This document shows, piece after piece, positions 6,723 to 13,428 of a stretch of DNA of 22,490 nt. The notes beneath the pieces were generated by a model. That model was not told the origin of the DNA. It saw only the letters and a program-made list of their open reading frames with translations, and made no database searches. Positions within the stretch are counted from its first letter, which is position 1; each line of letters starts with the position of its first letter. This DNA comes from Hyphomicrobiales bacterium. Its GTDB lineage: Bacteria; Pseudomonadota; Alphaproteobacteria; Rhizobiales; JAJFHC01. The DNA is taken from the NCBI GenBank assembly GCA_021775835.1, contig JAJFHC010000263.1:1-22490 (forward strand). Reading direction: 5' to 3'. The position numbers and the translations under genes are program-made.

Positions 6723-7946
6723 ATGCGGAATGGTCCGGTGAGGAGCCTGCTGGTCAAGAGCGCTCTGGCGACACTGATAATTGCGGGCGTTGCGGGCGCA
6801 AGCCCGGCACAGGCTGCCGGTTGCCGGAACACGGGCAACTTCGAAGGTTGGCTCAATGGCTTCAGAAAAGAAGCGCGTGCTGCCGGCATTTCGCGCTCAA
6901 CGATCCGTTCGGCCCTTGGCAACGTGACCTTCGATCCCAGGGTGGTCAAACGCGACCGAAGCCAGGGTGTGTTCTCCCAGTCGTTTCTCAAGTTTGCCAG
7001 CCGCATGATAAACAAGAACCGGCTGGGCAACGGCCGTGCCCGGCTCAAGAAGCACAGGGCATTGTTCAAGAAAGTCGAACAGCGCTATGGCGTGCCCGGC
7101 GCGGTGATCACGGCGTTCTGGGGGCTGGAAACCGATTTTGGCGGCAACATGGGAGATTTCTCCGTGCTCCGCTCGCTGGCCACCCTCGCCTACGATTGCC
7201 GGCGGCCGGAAAAATTCAGGCCCCAGTTGATGGATGCCCTCAGACTGCTTGAGAATGGTGATCTGCGCTTGTCGGAAATGGTTGGTGCCTGGGCTGGTGA
7301 GATCGGGCAGACCCAGTTTCTCCCCACCGAATACAACGAATACGCAGTCGATTTCGACGGTGATGGCAAACGCAACCTGCGGCGCAGTCTGCCGGACGTG
7401 CTGGCGTCGACCGCAAACGTGATCCGGCATTTCGGCTGGAAGGCGGGCCAGCCCTGGCTGCGGGAAGTCCGTGTCCCCCGCGACCTGCCGTGGAAAGAGG
7501 CCGACATCGCCATCAAGCATCCTGTGTCGCAGTGGGCCAAATGGGGTGTGAAGAGTTCCAGCGGCAAGGCGTTGCGGGCCGACAACACACCGACATCCCT
7601 GGTGCTGCCGATGGGGCGCAACGGTCCGGCCTTTCTGGCCTATCCCAATTTTGCGATCTACCTGGAATGGAACCATTCGCTGGTCTACACCACGACCGCC
7701 GCCTACTTCGCTACCCGCCTGGCCGGGGCACGCCCGGTCAGCCAAGGCAACGGCAAAGCATCATCACTCACCGGCGGCCAGATGAAACAGCTGCAGAGCA
7801 TCCTGCACCGGCGGGGTTATGATGTTGGCAAGATCGACGGCATACTCGGGGCAGGAACCCGTGCCGCCGTCAAGGCCATGCAGTTGAAACTGGGAATGCC
7901 GGCGGACTCCTATCCGACGGTGGCACTGCTGAACCGGTTGCGGTGA
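6723..7946 (+). CDS. Lytic murein transglycosylase (MltB/SLT_2 family) with C-terminal peptidoglycan-binding domain
   Basis: A 407-residue exported enzyme that cleaves the MurNAc-GlcNAc bond of peptidoglycan with formation of 1,6-anhydroMurNAc. Residues 1-32 are a signal peptide (basic start, 'SALATLIIAGVAGASPAQA' core, likely cleavage after AQA). The SLT_2 catalytic domain spans about 38-330 with 'VITAFWGLETDFGGNMGDFSVLRSL'; E136 is the predicted catalytic acid. It is followed by 'GEIGQTQFLPTEYNEYAVDFDGDG' and 'LASTANVIRHFGW', hallmark segments of the family. Residues about 348-407 are a PG_binding_1 repeat ('LQSILHRRGYDVGKIDGILGAGTRAAVKAMQ'). No lipobox is seen at the cleavage site, so it is soluble periplasmic, not a lipoprotein like E. 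coli MltB. It is transcribed alone. Confidence 0.95.
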   Translation: MRNGPVRSLLVKSALATLIIAGVAGASPAQAAGCRNTGNFEGWLNGFRKEARAAGISRSTIRSALGNVTFDPRVVKRDRSQGVFSQSFLKFASRMINKNRLGNGRARLKKHRALFKKVEQRYGVPGAVITAFWGLETDFGGNMGDFSVLRSLATLAYDCRRPEKFRPQLMDALRLLENGDLRLSEMVGAWAGEIGQTQFLPTEYNEYAVDFDGDGKRNLRRSLPDVLASTANVIRHFGWKAGQPWLREVRVPRDLPWKEADIAIKHPVSQWAKWGVKSSSGKALRADNTPTSLVLPMGRNGPAFLAYPNFAIYLEWNHSLVYTTTAAYFATRLAGARPVSQGNGKASSLTGGQMKQLQSILHRRGYDVGKIDGILGAGTRAAVKAMQLKLGMPADSYPTVALLNRLR

Positions 7947-7989
7947 GAAACCCACAATCGAGCACCAACAATCCCGTGACGTCATCCTT

Positions 7990-8005
7990 GGTCTCGATAG
8001 AGACC
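7990..8005. terminator. Palindromic hairpin between convergent genes
   Basis: GGTCTC (7990-7995), GATA loop, GAGACC (8000-8005) form a 6-bp stem in the 165-bp gap between the transglycosylase and the convergent dehydrogenase. It could act as a terminator in either direction, but no T-run follows on either strand. Confidence 0.3.
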
Positions 8006-8111
8006 GAGGATCTAATCGCCGTGGTTTCAAATTGTGGCAGAGGCGAGTGGACCCTTACCTTCGCCATGCGCTCATGCAAGGGTGACACGGGTATAATCTT
8101 CAGGCATGGCG

Positions 8112-9020
8112 CTAACGGCGTTTGCCCAGGACATCCTCCAGATACCCGAACACCGCCGTGTGATCCGTGTCCGGCCCCAGCTTGTTGCCGGCATCCGACA
8201 AAAGCCCGGCACAACCCTCCAGCCACGGTGCGTCGAGGCCCAGTTCGCGGGCAAGGTCCTTCGCCATTCCCACATCCTTGCGCATGAGGTCGAGGGAAAA
8301 TCCTGAGTCGAAGGACCGGTCGAGGATGTGACGTTCGACCTTGCGTTCTGTGGTGTTGTTGCGGCCGGTGGAGACGTTCAGCACATTGTTCAGGACAGCC
8401 GGATCGAGTCCGAATTCACGGGCCACGAGAAGAGCCTCGCAAACAGCCAGAAGACCAGCAGCGGAGACATAATTGTTGAGCGCCTTCATGGCATGACCGG
8501 AGCCCAGCGGGCCGGTACGGTAAACCGTGCCCATGGCCTCCAGGACGGGTTCCACGGGATCGATGTGGCCGGTTTCGCCACCGGCCATGACGGTTAACGT
8601 GCCGTCGATTGCACGCGGGACACCGCCGGACACGGGCGCATCGACGAGGGCGATGTCATGTCCCTTCAGGGTTTCGCCCAGCGTCTTTGTAGACAGCGGG
8701 GCCGATGAACTCATATCGATGATTGTCCCGCCCGGTGCCATGGTCTCCATCAGACCGGATGGTCCCGCTGCGGCATCGCGCACGATTGCGGCGTCCGGCA
8801 GCATCGTGATGACAATTTGGCAGGTCCGTCCAAGTTCTGCCGGGGCCCCACCGGCGGTGACGGCCGGGGAAGCGTCGGCCAGAGCGCTGGCACGTTTTTC
8901 GTCTAGATCATGGACGACGAGACTGAAGCCCGCCTGTTCCAGACAGCGGGCCATGGGCGTGCCCATGTTTCCCAGGCCGATGAATCCCACAGGCTGCTTG
9001 TTGTGAACCTGATCGATCAT
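8112..9020 (-). CDS. NAD(P)-dependent beta-hydroxyacid dehydrogenase (3-hydroxyisobutyrate dehydrogenase family)
   Basis: A 302-residue cytosolic oxidoreductase that oxidises a beta-hydroxyacid or the like with NAD(P)+. The N-terminal Rossmann motif is 'VGFIGLGNMGTPMARCLEQAGF' (G15-x-G-x-x-G20). An acidic residue at the end of beta2 ('VVHDLD') favours NAD+. The substrate motif 'DAPVSGGVPRAIDGTLTVMAGG' (127-148) and the catalytic-lysine segment 'GSGHAMKALNN' (K179, N183) are intact. Length is normal for the family. Members include 3-hydroxyisobutyrate, tartronate-semialdehyde and L-threonate dehydrogenases; the true substrate is not evident. It starts 9 bp after the stop of the metallo-beta-lactamase-fold gene on the same strand, so the two are almost certainly co-transcribed. 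A GGA close to the ATG is the only ribosome binding signal. Confidence 0.92.
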   Translation of the reverse strand: MIDQVHNKQPVGFIGLGNMGTPMARCLEQAGFSLVVHDLDEKRASALADASPAVTAGGAPAELGRTCQIVITMLPDAAIVRDAAAGPSGLMETMAPGGTIIDMSSSAPLSTKTLGETLKGHDIALVDAPVSGGVPRAIDGTLTVMAGGETGHIDPVEPVLEAMGTVYRTGPLGSGHAMKALNNYVSAAGLLAVCEALLVAREFGLDPAVLNNVLNVSTGRNNTTERKVERHILDRSFDSGFSLDLMRKDVGMAKDLARELGLDAPWLEGCAGLLSDAGNKLGPDTDHTAVFGYLEDVLGKRR

Positions 9021-9029
9021 GGTTTCCGG

Positions 9030-9833
9030 TCAAGCCTGCGGTGCGACGTCAAGCCGGTGAGCGATACCCTGCAGGGCGTCGTTGACGGGCGGGTAATTGA
9101 CCAGCACCAGCGGATCGTGGCCGGGAATGATGTGGTCGGGGCTGTCAGCCAGGCGGTAGAGCGTCTCAAAACCGTCGAGCATCGCCTTGGCATCGAGGAC
9201 GATCGGGAACATTTTCCGACGCTGGAAGTTCTCATAAAAGTGCGAGGCATCCGACGCCAATACGACCCAGCCGCGTTTGGTCAGCACCCGCACGCATTGC
9301 AGACCCTTTGAATGGCCGCCGACCTGGTGGACGGTGATATTGGGAGCAATCTGGGCGTCGCCATCGACGAACATGACCCGACCCGAATAGACGTGCTTGA
9401 CCATGTCGCAGATATGATCGGCGGTGAAAGGCTCGCGCAGTTCGTCGTGACACATGCAAGGGCCCGTGGCGTAGGCCATCTCGGCTTCCTGGAGGTAGAA
9501 TTTCGCCGCCGGGAAATGGTTCAGCGTTCCGGCATGGTCGTAATGCAAATGGGTGACGATGACCTCTTCGATTTTTTCGGCGTCGACACCGATGGCCTTC
9601 AGGATTTCACGCGGCGGTGCATCGACCAGCCGCCCGCGCTTTTCGCCTTCTTCCGTGTCGTAGCCGGTGTCCACGAGAATCGTGTGGTTCTGGTTGCGGA
9701 TGACCCAGACAAAATAGTCGATCGGATGCGGACTGTTGTGATCGTCGGCAAAGATAAAGGTATCGTTGCGGGTCCGCTTGGACCGGGAACCGTATTTCAG
9801 TGCAAATATTTCGTAGACATCTTCACCGCTCAC
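9030..9833 (-). CDS. Metallo-beta-lactamase-fold hydrolase (N-acyl-homoserine-lactonase-like family)
   Basis: A 267-residue metal-dependent hydrolase. The binuclear metal site is complete: HLHYDH at 95-100 (H95, H97, D99, H100), H174 in 'HQVGGHSKG', D195 in 'ASDASHFYE' and H239 in 'IPGHDP'. The N-terminal segment 'HPIDYFVWVIRNQNHTILVDTGYD' and overall length match the AhlD/AttM-type lactonase-like family, so lactone or related ester hydrolysis is likely; AHL itself is only one possibility. The start is GTG 9831-9833, preceded at 6 nt by GGGAGG (complement 9840-9845). A longer frame up to 9923 would overlap the divergent neighbour and lacks such a site. It is the first gene of a pair with the beta-hydroxyacid dehydrogenase, suggesting hydrolysis of a lactone followed by oxidation of the released hydroxyacid. 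Confidence 0.88.
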   Translation of the reverse strand: MSGEDVYEIFALKYGSRSKRTRNDTFIFADDHNSPHPIDYFVWVIRNQNHTILVDTGYDTEEGEKRGRLVDAPPREILKAIGVDAEKIEEVIVTHLHYDHAGTLNHFPAAKFYLQEAEMAYATGPCMCHDELREPFTADHICDMVKHVYSGRVMFVDGDAQIAPNITVHQVGGHSKGLQCVRVLTKRGWVVLASDASHFYENFQRRKMFPIVLDAKAMLDGFETLYRLADSPDHIIPGHDPLVLVNYPPVNDALQGIAHRLDVAPQA

Positions 9834-9839
9834 GGTAAT

Positions 9840-9845
9840 CCTCCC
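9840..9845 (-). promoter_or_regulatory. Ribosome binding site supporting a GTG start for the MBL hydrolase
   Basis: GGGAGG on the minus strand stands 6 nt before the GTG at 9833. It decides this start over codons further upstream. Confidence 0.65.
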
Positions 9846-9906
9846 AGAGTATGATCGTTCTTGGTTGCGACATGCTACATGGAAATCCGGCAGGCCTCGT
9901 GAAAAA

Positions 9907-10380
9907 ATGAATCCGAACAGCAAGAAGCTCCTGATCGTCGGTCATGTGCCGTCGCCGAATACGCAGGTCCTGCGCGATGCGGTGGTGCGGGGCGCGACAC
10001 ATGAGGGCATCGAGGGTGTGGAGGTAACCGCGTTGACACCCTTCGAGGCAACACCGGATCATGTGCTGGCGTGCAACGGCATCATTCTGGGAACGACCGA
10101 AAATCTCGGATACATGAGCGGTGCCCTGAAGGATTTCTTCGACCGGATCTACTATCCATGCCTTGAAGAAAAACAGGGCCTGCCCTACGCGCTCTACATT
10201 CGCGCAGGTCTCGATGGAACCGGTACACGGCGCGGTGTCGAGACAATCGTGACCGGCCTGCGCTGGCGCGCCGTTCAGGACCCTGTGTTGTGCAAGGGAG
10301 AATATGACAACCGGTTTGAAGCAAATTGCGAAGAACTGGGCATGGCCATGGCCGCCGGGCTTGAGGCCGGCGTGTTTTGA
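9907..10380 (+). CDS. Flavodoxin-fold NAD(P)H-dependent oxidoreductase
   Basis: A 157-residue protein of the flavodoxin/NADPH-dependent FMN reductase superfamily, expected to bind FMN and reduce small acceptors. 'KKLLIVGHVPSPNTQVLRDAVVRGA' is the first beta strand and phosphate loop. 'NGIILGTTENLGYMSGALKDFFDRIYYP' is the characteristic second flavin loop, where the isoalloxazine binds. The C-terminus 'MAMAAGLEAGVF' is the usual last helix. ATG 9907 is used because the fold starts immediately after it; the codon at 9865 would add 14 unrelated residues. No strong Shine-Dalgarno is present. It diverges from the metallo-beta-lactamase-fold gene with 73 bp between start codons, so the two may share a control region. 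The substrate is unknown. Confidence 0.85.
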   Translation: MNPNSKKLLIVGHVPSPNTQVLRDAVVRGATHEGIEGVEVTALTPFEATPDHVLACNGIILGTTENLGYMSGALKDFFDRIYYPCLEEKQGLPYALYIRAGLDGTGTRRGVETIVTGLRWRAVQDPVLCKGEYDNRFEANCEELGMAMAAGLEAGVF

Positions 10381-10411
10381 GGGGGGGCGGGAATCAACCG
10401 CTTTGCTCTCC

Positions 10412-10440
10412 GGACGCGCAAGGTGGGATCCGGTGCGTCC
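10412..10440. repeat. Inverted repeat GGACGC/GCGTCC
   Basis: GGACGC (10412-10417) pairs with GCGTCC (10435-10440) across 17 nt. It is the first of a series of hairpin-forming elements in the gap after the flavodoxin-fold gene and could serve as that gene's terminator, although no T-run follows. Confidence 0.35.
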
Positions 10441-10465
10441 CAAATTCAGGCTTTTGCGGGTGGTA

Positions 10466-10517
10466 CGATCCCGTGTCTGCCACGCGTCACTGGCGTGCCG
10501 CATCGCGCACGGGAAAC
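10466..10517 (+). repeat. 52-bp palindromic repeat, copy 1
   Basis: This unit begins CGATCCCGTGTCTGC and ends GCATCGCGCACGGGAAAC. Its ends pair with each other (TCCCGTG with CACGGGA), and an inner CACGC/GCGTG pair is present. A second copy of equal length lies at 10591-10642, differing at only a handful of positions. The pattern resembles REP/BIME-type dispersed intergenic repeats. Confidence 0.6.
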
Positions 10518-10529
10518 AACAAATTCGTT

Positions 10530-10558
10530 TCCCGGACGCCCGCAAGGGCGAGCCGGGA
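10530..10558. repeat. Strong hairpin between the two repeat copies
   Basis: TCCCGG (10530-10535), CGCCC (10537-10541), a GCAA tetraloop (10542-10545), GGGCG (10546-10550) and CCGGGA (10553-10558) form a nested stem of 11 base pairs closed by a GNRA loop. Its flanks, GTTTCCCGG on the left and CCGGGATCG on the right, are inverted counterparts of the ends of the 52-bp units. The group therefore looks like a direct-inverted-direct mosaic. Confidence 0.6.
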
Positions 10559-10590
10559 TCGTCCCAATCGCCTGATTTTGGTGTGTGGCG

Positions 10591-10642
10591 CGATCCCGTG
10601 TCTGCGACGCATCACTGACGGGCTGCATCGCGCACGGGAAAC
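10591..10642 (+). repeat. 52-bp palindromic repeat, copy 2
   Basis: This is the second copy of the unit at 10466-10517, in the same orientation and of identical length, again with TCCCGTG/CACGGGA ends. The inner stem is less well kept here. With the intervening hairpin it fills most of the 393-bp gap between 10380 and 10774, which holds no gene I can support. Confidence 0.6.
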
Positions 10643-10712
10643 GGCGCAATGGGACAGATGATCGCGAGGTCGACGGGAGGTTTGCAATTCACTCAACAGA
10701 GCATACGCCGCA

Positions 10713-10740
10713 TTGCGTCGTGTGCCGTTGCCGTTAAAGT
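10713..10740 (+). promoter_or_regulatory. Candidate promoter of the crotonase/membrane-protein operon
   Basis: A TTGCGT -35 (10713-10718) and a TAAAGT -10 (10735-10740) are 16 bp apart and end 33 bp before the start codon at 10774. Both match sigma-70 consensus at about 4 of 6 bases. An inverted repeat overlaps the -10. Confidence 0.35.
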
Positions 10741-10747
10741 CGCACAC
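10720..10747. promoter_or_regulatory. Inverted repeat overlapping the candidate -10, possible operator
   Basis: GTGTGC (10720-10725) and GCACAC (10742-10747) form a perfect 6-bp inverted repeat with a 16-bp spacer, bracketing the candidate -10 box. The half-site spacing suits a dimeric repressor such as a TetR or GntR protein. No regulator gene lies next to it. Confidence 0.35.
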
Positions 10748-10773
10748 CAGAAAAACAACAGGAGATCCTCCCC

Positions 10774-11583
10774 ATGGACGTCGACTATGGCCGCTACAAA
10801 GCGCTGAAATTCAACCGTCCCAGCCCGCGTATCCTTGAGGTCATTCTCTCCCAACCGGGAAAACTGAATGCGCTCGACCATGACGGCCATCGCGAACTCG
10901 CCGATGTCTGGCGCGACATTGACCGGGATCGGGAAACAGCGGTCGTGCTGTTGCGCGGCGAAGGCGGGGTCTATTCCGCAGGCGGCGACCTGGGTCTGGT
11001 CGAAGACATGGCAGCCGAATGGGAAACCCGGATGCGGGTCTGGAAGGAAGCGAGCGACCTTGTCTACAACGTGATCAACTGCTCGAAGGCGGTGGTTGCC
11101 GCAATCGAGGGCCCGGCAGTGGGAGCAGGGCTGGCGGCAGCGCTTGTGGCCGACATCACGGTTGCCGGGCGGACATCGCGGATCATCGATGGACACACGC
11201 GTCTGGGCGTGGCGGCGGGCGACCATTCCGCCATTGTCTGGCCGTTGCTGTGCGGCATGGCCAAGGCAAAATACTATCTGTTGCTGTGCGAGAAATTGAC
11301 TGGCGAAGAAGCCGAACGCCAGGGACTGGTGTCGCTGTGCGTCGACGATGACAAGGTTATCGAGACGGCGATGGAAGTTTGCGAAAAACTGGCCAACGGA
11401 TCCCAATCGGCGATCCGGCTGACCAAACACGCACTCAATAACTGGCTGCGGCTGGCTGGCCCCACATTCGATGCTTCGCTTGCTTTGGAGTTCCTTGGTT
11501 TTTCCGGGCCGGATGTGACCGAAGGTTGCGCTTCACTGCGGGAAAAACGTGCGCCGAAATTCGATCCGGACTGTCCGTTCTAA
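10774..11583 (+). CDS. Crotonase-fold protein (enoyl-CoA hydratase/isomerase family) without canonical catalytic glutamates
   Basis: A 269-residue cytosolic protein of the crotonase superfamily, expected to bind an acyl-CoA and stabilise its thioester enolate. Both oxyanion-hole segments are present: 'YSAGGDLGL' (67-75) and '[14 protein letters not shown]' (111-124). The two glutamates of rat enoyl-CoA hydratase (Glu144, Glu164) align by eye with Ala and His (near H141), so classic hydration is unlikely. D150 in '[18 protein letters not shown]' is typical of a subfamily with a GDxxA(I/V)xWPLL motif whose reaction I cannot name. AGGAG at 10760-10764 lies 9 nt before the ATG and supports this start. 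Only 3 nt separate its stop from the next gene, so the two form an operon. Confidence 0.9.
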   Translation: MDVDYGRYKALKFNRPSPRILEVILSQPGKLNALDHDGHRELADVWRDIDRDRETAVVLLRGEGGVYSAGGDLGLVEDMAAEWETRMRVWKEASDLVYNVINCSKAVVAAIEGPAVGAGLAAALVADITVAGRTSRIIDGHTRLGVAAGDHSAIVWPLLCGMAKAKYYLLLCEKLTGEEAERQGLVSLCVDDDKVIETAMEVCEKLANGSQSAIRLTKHALNNWLRLAGPTFDASLALEFLGFSGPDVTEGCASLREKRAPKFDPDCPF

Positions 11584-11586
11584 GGG

Positions 11587-13038
11587 ATGGATTCACGCCT
11601 GGCCGATGAAGATGACGCATCCGGTTTTGATGCCCTGGAGGTTGCGACAGCATTCGCCCTGATCGCAGTTTGCGGCTTTACGCTCACGGGAATCTACACC
11701 GGGTCCACATGGACCAATGCCTGTGCCGGGACGGCCTGGGTCACCTTTGCCATCGTTGGGCAGGGGCACTTCAGGCTCCGTGAACGGTTCCTGATTGCCA
11801 TGGCAGTGGTGTCCGTCATCGCCGCTTTCATGATCCTGCCGGATGCCACCAGCCTGATTCTGGCGGCAGTGTCCAGTGCTACGTTTCTTGCCTCTTTCAT
11901 GATCCTTCTGGCACTCCTCAAGGAGGCGGCCATCACGTCGGATTCCGTGCAGATTGTCGGAGCCTATCTTACCCAGCAACCGCCGGGCCGGCGGTACGTG
12001 GTGCTTCAGACCGGCGGACACGCGTTGGGAGCGGTCCTGAATTTTGGGGCTCTCAGTCTGCTCGGGCCGCTGATCCAACGTGGCGTCCGGGCAATGTCGG
12101 CCGACGGCGAGGCTGTTACCGCCATTCGGGAGCAGCGCCAGATCGCGGCACTCGACCGTGGGTTTTCCTGGATCATCGCCTGGTCACCCACAGCCGTCAG
12201 CCAGGCGCTCATCCCCGCCATCGTTGTCGGTTCGGATCCCAACCGCATGATGCTGATGGGATTCGCGGTGACCCTGGTCATGTTCGTCGTCGGGTGGACC
12301 GAGGACCGGGTCCGGTGGCGGCATGCGCGGTCAAGGCTGCAGGCTCAGGGGGTTCTGCCGGAACGTACGGCGCCGGCTTTTCCAACCATGGCTTTTGGCC
12401 GTTTCGGGTCCGCTTGCCTGTTTCTGGTGATGACGACAGTCGTGATCATCTTCGTGGCCGGGGTGCGGACCGTACCGGCGCTCATGCTTGCTGCACCATT
12501 GGTCACGATCATCTGGATTGCCGTTCAGTACATGCGCCATGCCCGTCCCTTGGCAGCTCTGCGAAAGCGCTATCGCACGGTTGCCCTTCATGCCGTTCCC
12601 GATGTATCGCCAGAGGCCATGACCCTGTCGACGGCCGGGTTCTGCGGCATTGTGGTGGCCGGACTGGTTCCAGCCCCGGTGGTGGCAGCCTTCTTCGGCC
12701 TCGATCAGGTGCCTCCGGTGCTGCTCTATATCGCCATCACCGCAATAGTGCCCCTGGCGTCCAACGCCGCCATGCCGCCGATTTTCGTGGTCACATTCCT
12801 TGGCGGCATGCTGGTGGCGACACCGGGACTTGGTTACGATCCTACGCTGCTGGGGTTGGCGTTTGTGTTCGGTTGGGCAATCAACCTGACGGCGTCCCCG
12901 TTCGGTGCCAGTTCGCTGGTTCTCGCGCGGGCAACCGGCATTGATGGCCGGACATTGTCGTGGCGCTGGAACGGTATTTTTTCCCTGGCCGCATTTGTGG
13001 TAGCCGCAGCGGCACTGTTTCTGTTTTCTCTTCTCTAA
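11587..13038 (+). CDS. Polytopic inner-membrane protein of unknown function (about 12 TM)
   Basis: A 483-residue integral membrane protein with about 12 hydrophobic helices from residue 20 onward. It has a cytoplasmic-looking central stretch ('RVRWRHARSRLQAQGVLPERTAP') that divides it into two halves. The last part, 'AITAIVPLASNAAMPPIFVVTFLGGML' and 'GWAINLTASPFGASSLVLARATG', is reminiscent of the broken-helix 'SNxxxxxP / SPFGAS' signatures of the ion-transporter (IT) superfamily. I regard transport of an organic anion or cation as plausible but not shown. I do not recognise a named family. Its ATG follows the stop of the crotonase gene by 3 nt, so translation is probably coupled and the two proteins are functionally linked: a transporter for the acid whose CoA ester the partner handles would fit. 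Confidence 0.75.
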   Translation: MDSRLADEDDASGFDALEVATAFALIAVCGFTLTGIYTGSTWTNACAGTAWVTFAIVGQGHFRLRERFLIAMAVVSVIAAFMILPDATSLILAAVSSATFLASFMILLALLKEAAITSDSVQIVGAYLTQQPPGRRYVVLQTGGHALGAVLNFGALSLLGPLIQRGVRAMSADGEAVTAIREQRQIAALDRGFSWIIAWSPTAVSQALIPAIVVGSDPNRMMLMGFAVTLVMFVVGWTEDRVRWRHARSRLQAQGVLPERTAPAFPTMAFGRFGSACLFLVMTTVVIIFVAGVRTVPALMLAAPLVTIIWIAVQYMRHARPLAALRKRYRTVALHAVPDVSPEAMTLSTAGFCGIVVAGLVPAPVVAAFFGLDQVPPVLLYIAITAIVPLASNAAMPPIFVVTFLGGMLVATPGLGYDPTLLGLAFVFGWAINLTASPFGASSLVLARATGIDGRTLSWRWNGIFSLAAFVVAAAALFLFSLL

Positions 13039-13143
13039 CAAGAATTCACGTCAAAGGCGGCACGGGGCGCATGGCTTGCCTATTGTTGCAGAATGCGGCA
13101 CGTTCTTTCTGTTGTTGCGTAAATCAAAAGTTGGAGTAATTTC

Positions 13144-13350
13144 ATGGCTGTACTCAAGACAATCGAAGTGATGGCAGACTCAAACAATTCCTGGGAAGAT
13201 GCCGCACGGGCTGCGGTCAAGCAGGCCTCGAAATCCGTGAATAACATCCGGTCGGTGTGGATCAAGGATCAAAGCTGTGCCGTCAACGGCAAGGGCAAGA
13301 TCACCTCTTTCAGGGTGACCACAAAGATCACTTTCGAAATAAATACCTGA
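13144..13350 (+). CDS. Dodecin (flavin-binding dodecameric protein)
   Basis: A 68-residue protein with the full dodecin pattern: 'VLKTIEVMADSNNSWEDAARAAVKQASKSVNNIRSVWIKD' followed by the last strands 'GKITSFRVTTKITFEI'. Dodecins assemble into hollow 12-mers that store or sequester flavins (FMN, riboflavin or breakdown products). W39 is the expected aromatic residue that stacks on the isoalloxazine rings. The length is normal. TTGGAG at 13131-13136 lies 7 nt before the ATG. It is a small single gene with 105 bp upstream and 71 bp downstream. Its location in a window rich in flavoproteins may be chance. Confidence 0.92.
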   Translation: MAVLKTIEVMADSNNSWEDAARAAVKQASKSVNNIRSVWIKDQSCAVNGKGKITSFRVTTKITFEINT

Positions 13351-13390
13351 CGCCTCGCATACTGGAGTAACCCGGAATTGGCCATGGATA

Positions 13391-13428
13391 TTGCCACGGC
13401 GACCCTGTAGGGTCGCCAGCCATGGCAA
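13391..13428 (+). promoter_or_regulatory. Long hairpin covering the start codon of the following DMT gene
   Basis: TTGCCA (13391-13396) pairs with TGGCAA (13423-13428), and GGCGACCC (13398-13405) pairs with GGGTCGCC (13410-13417) around a TGTA loop. The inner 8 bp are perfect and GC-rich. The predicted start codon ATG 13422-13424 lies in the outer 3' arm. The structure may be a terminator or repeat after dodecin, or may hide the start codon from ribosomes. No T-run follows, so a simple intrinsic terminator is less likely. Confidence 0.5.

Noticed and set aside
8091..8096. Perfect TATAAT on the plus strand
   Set aside because: There is no -35 at 16-18 bp and no plus-strand gene starts downstream; the region lies between two convergent genes.
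10377..10661. Several small open frames on both strands in the repeat region
   Set aside because: Their translations repeat with the 52-bp DNA unit and simply reflect the palindromic repeats; no start, ribosome binding site or coding bias supports them.
12331..13041. 236-codon minus-strand frame inside the polytopic membrane protein gene
   Set aside because: Its translation is a mix of His, Arg and Gln typical of antisense to membrane proteins, whereas the plus frame gives clean transmembrane helices.
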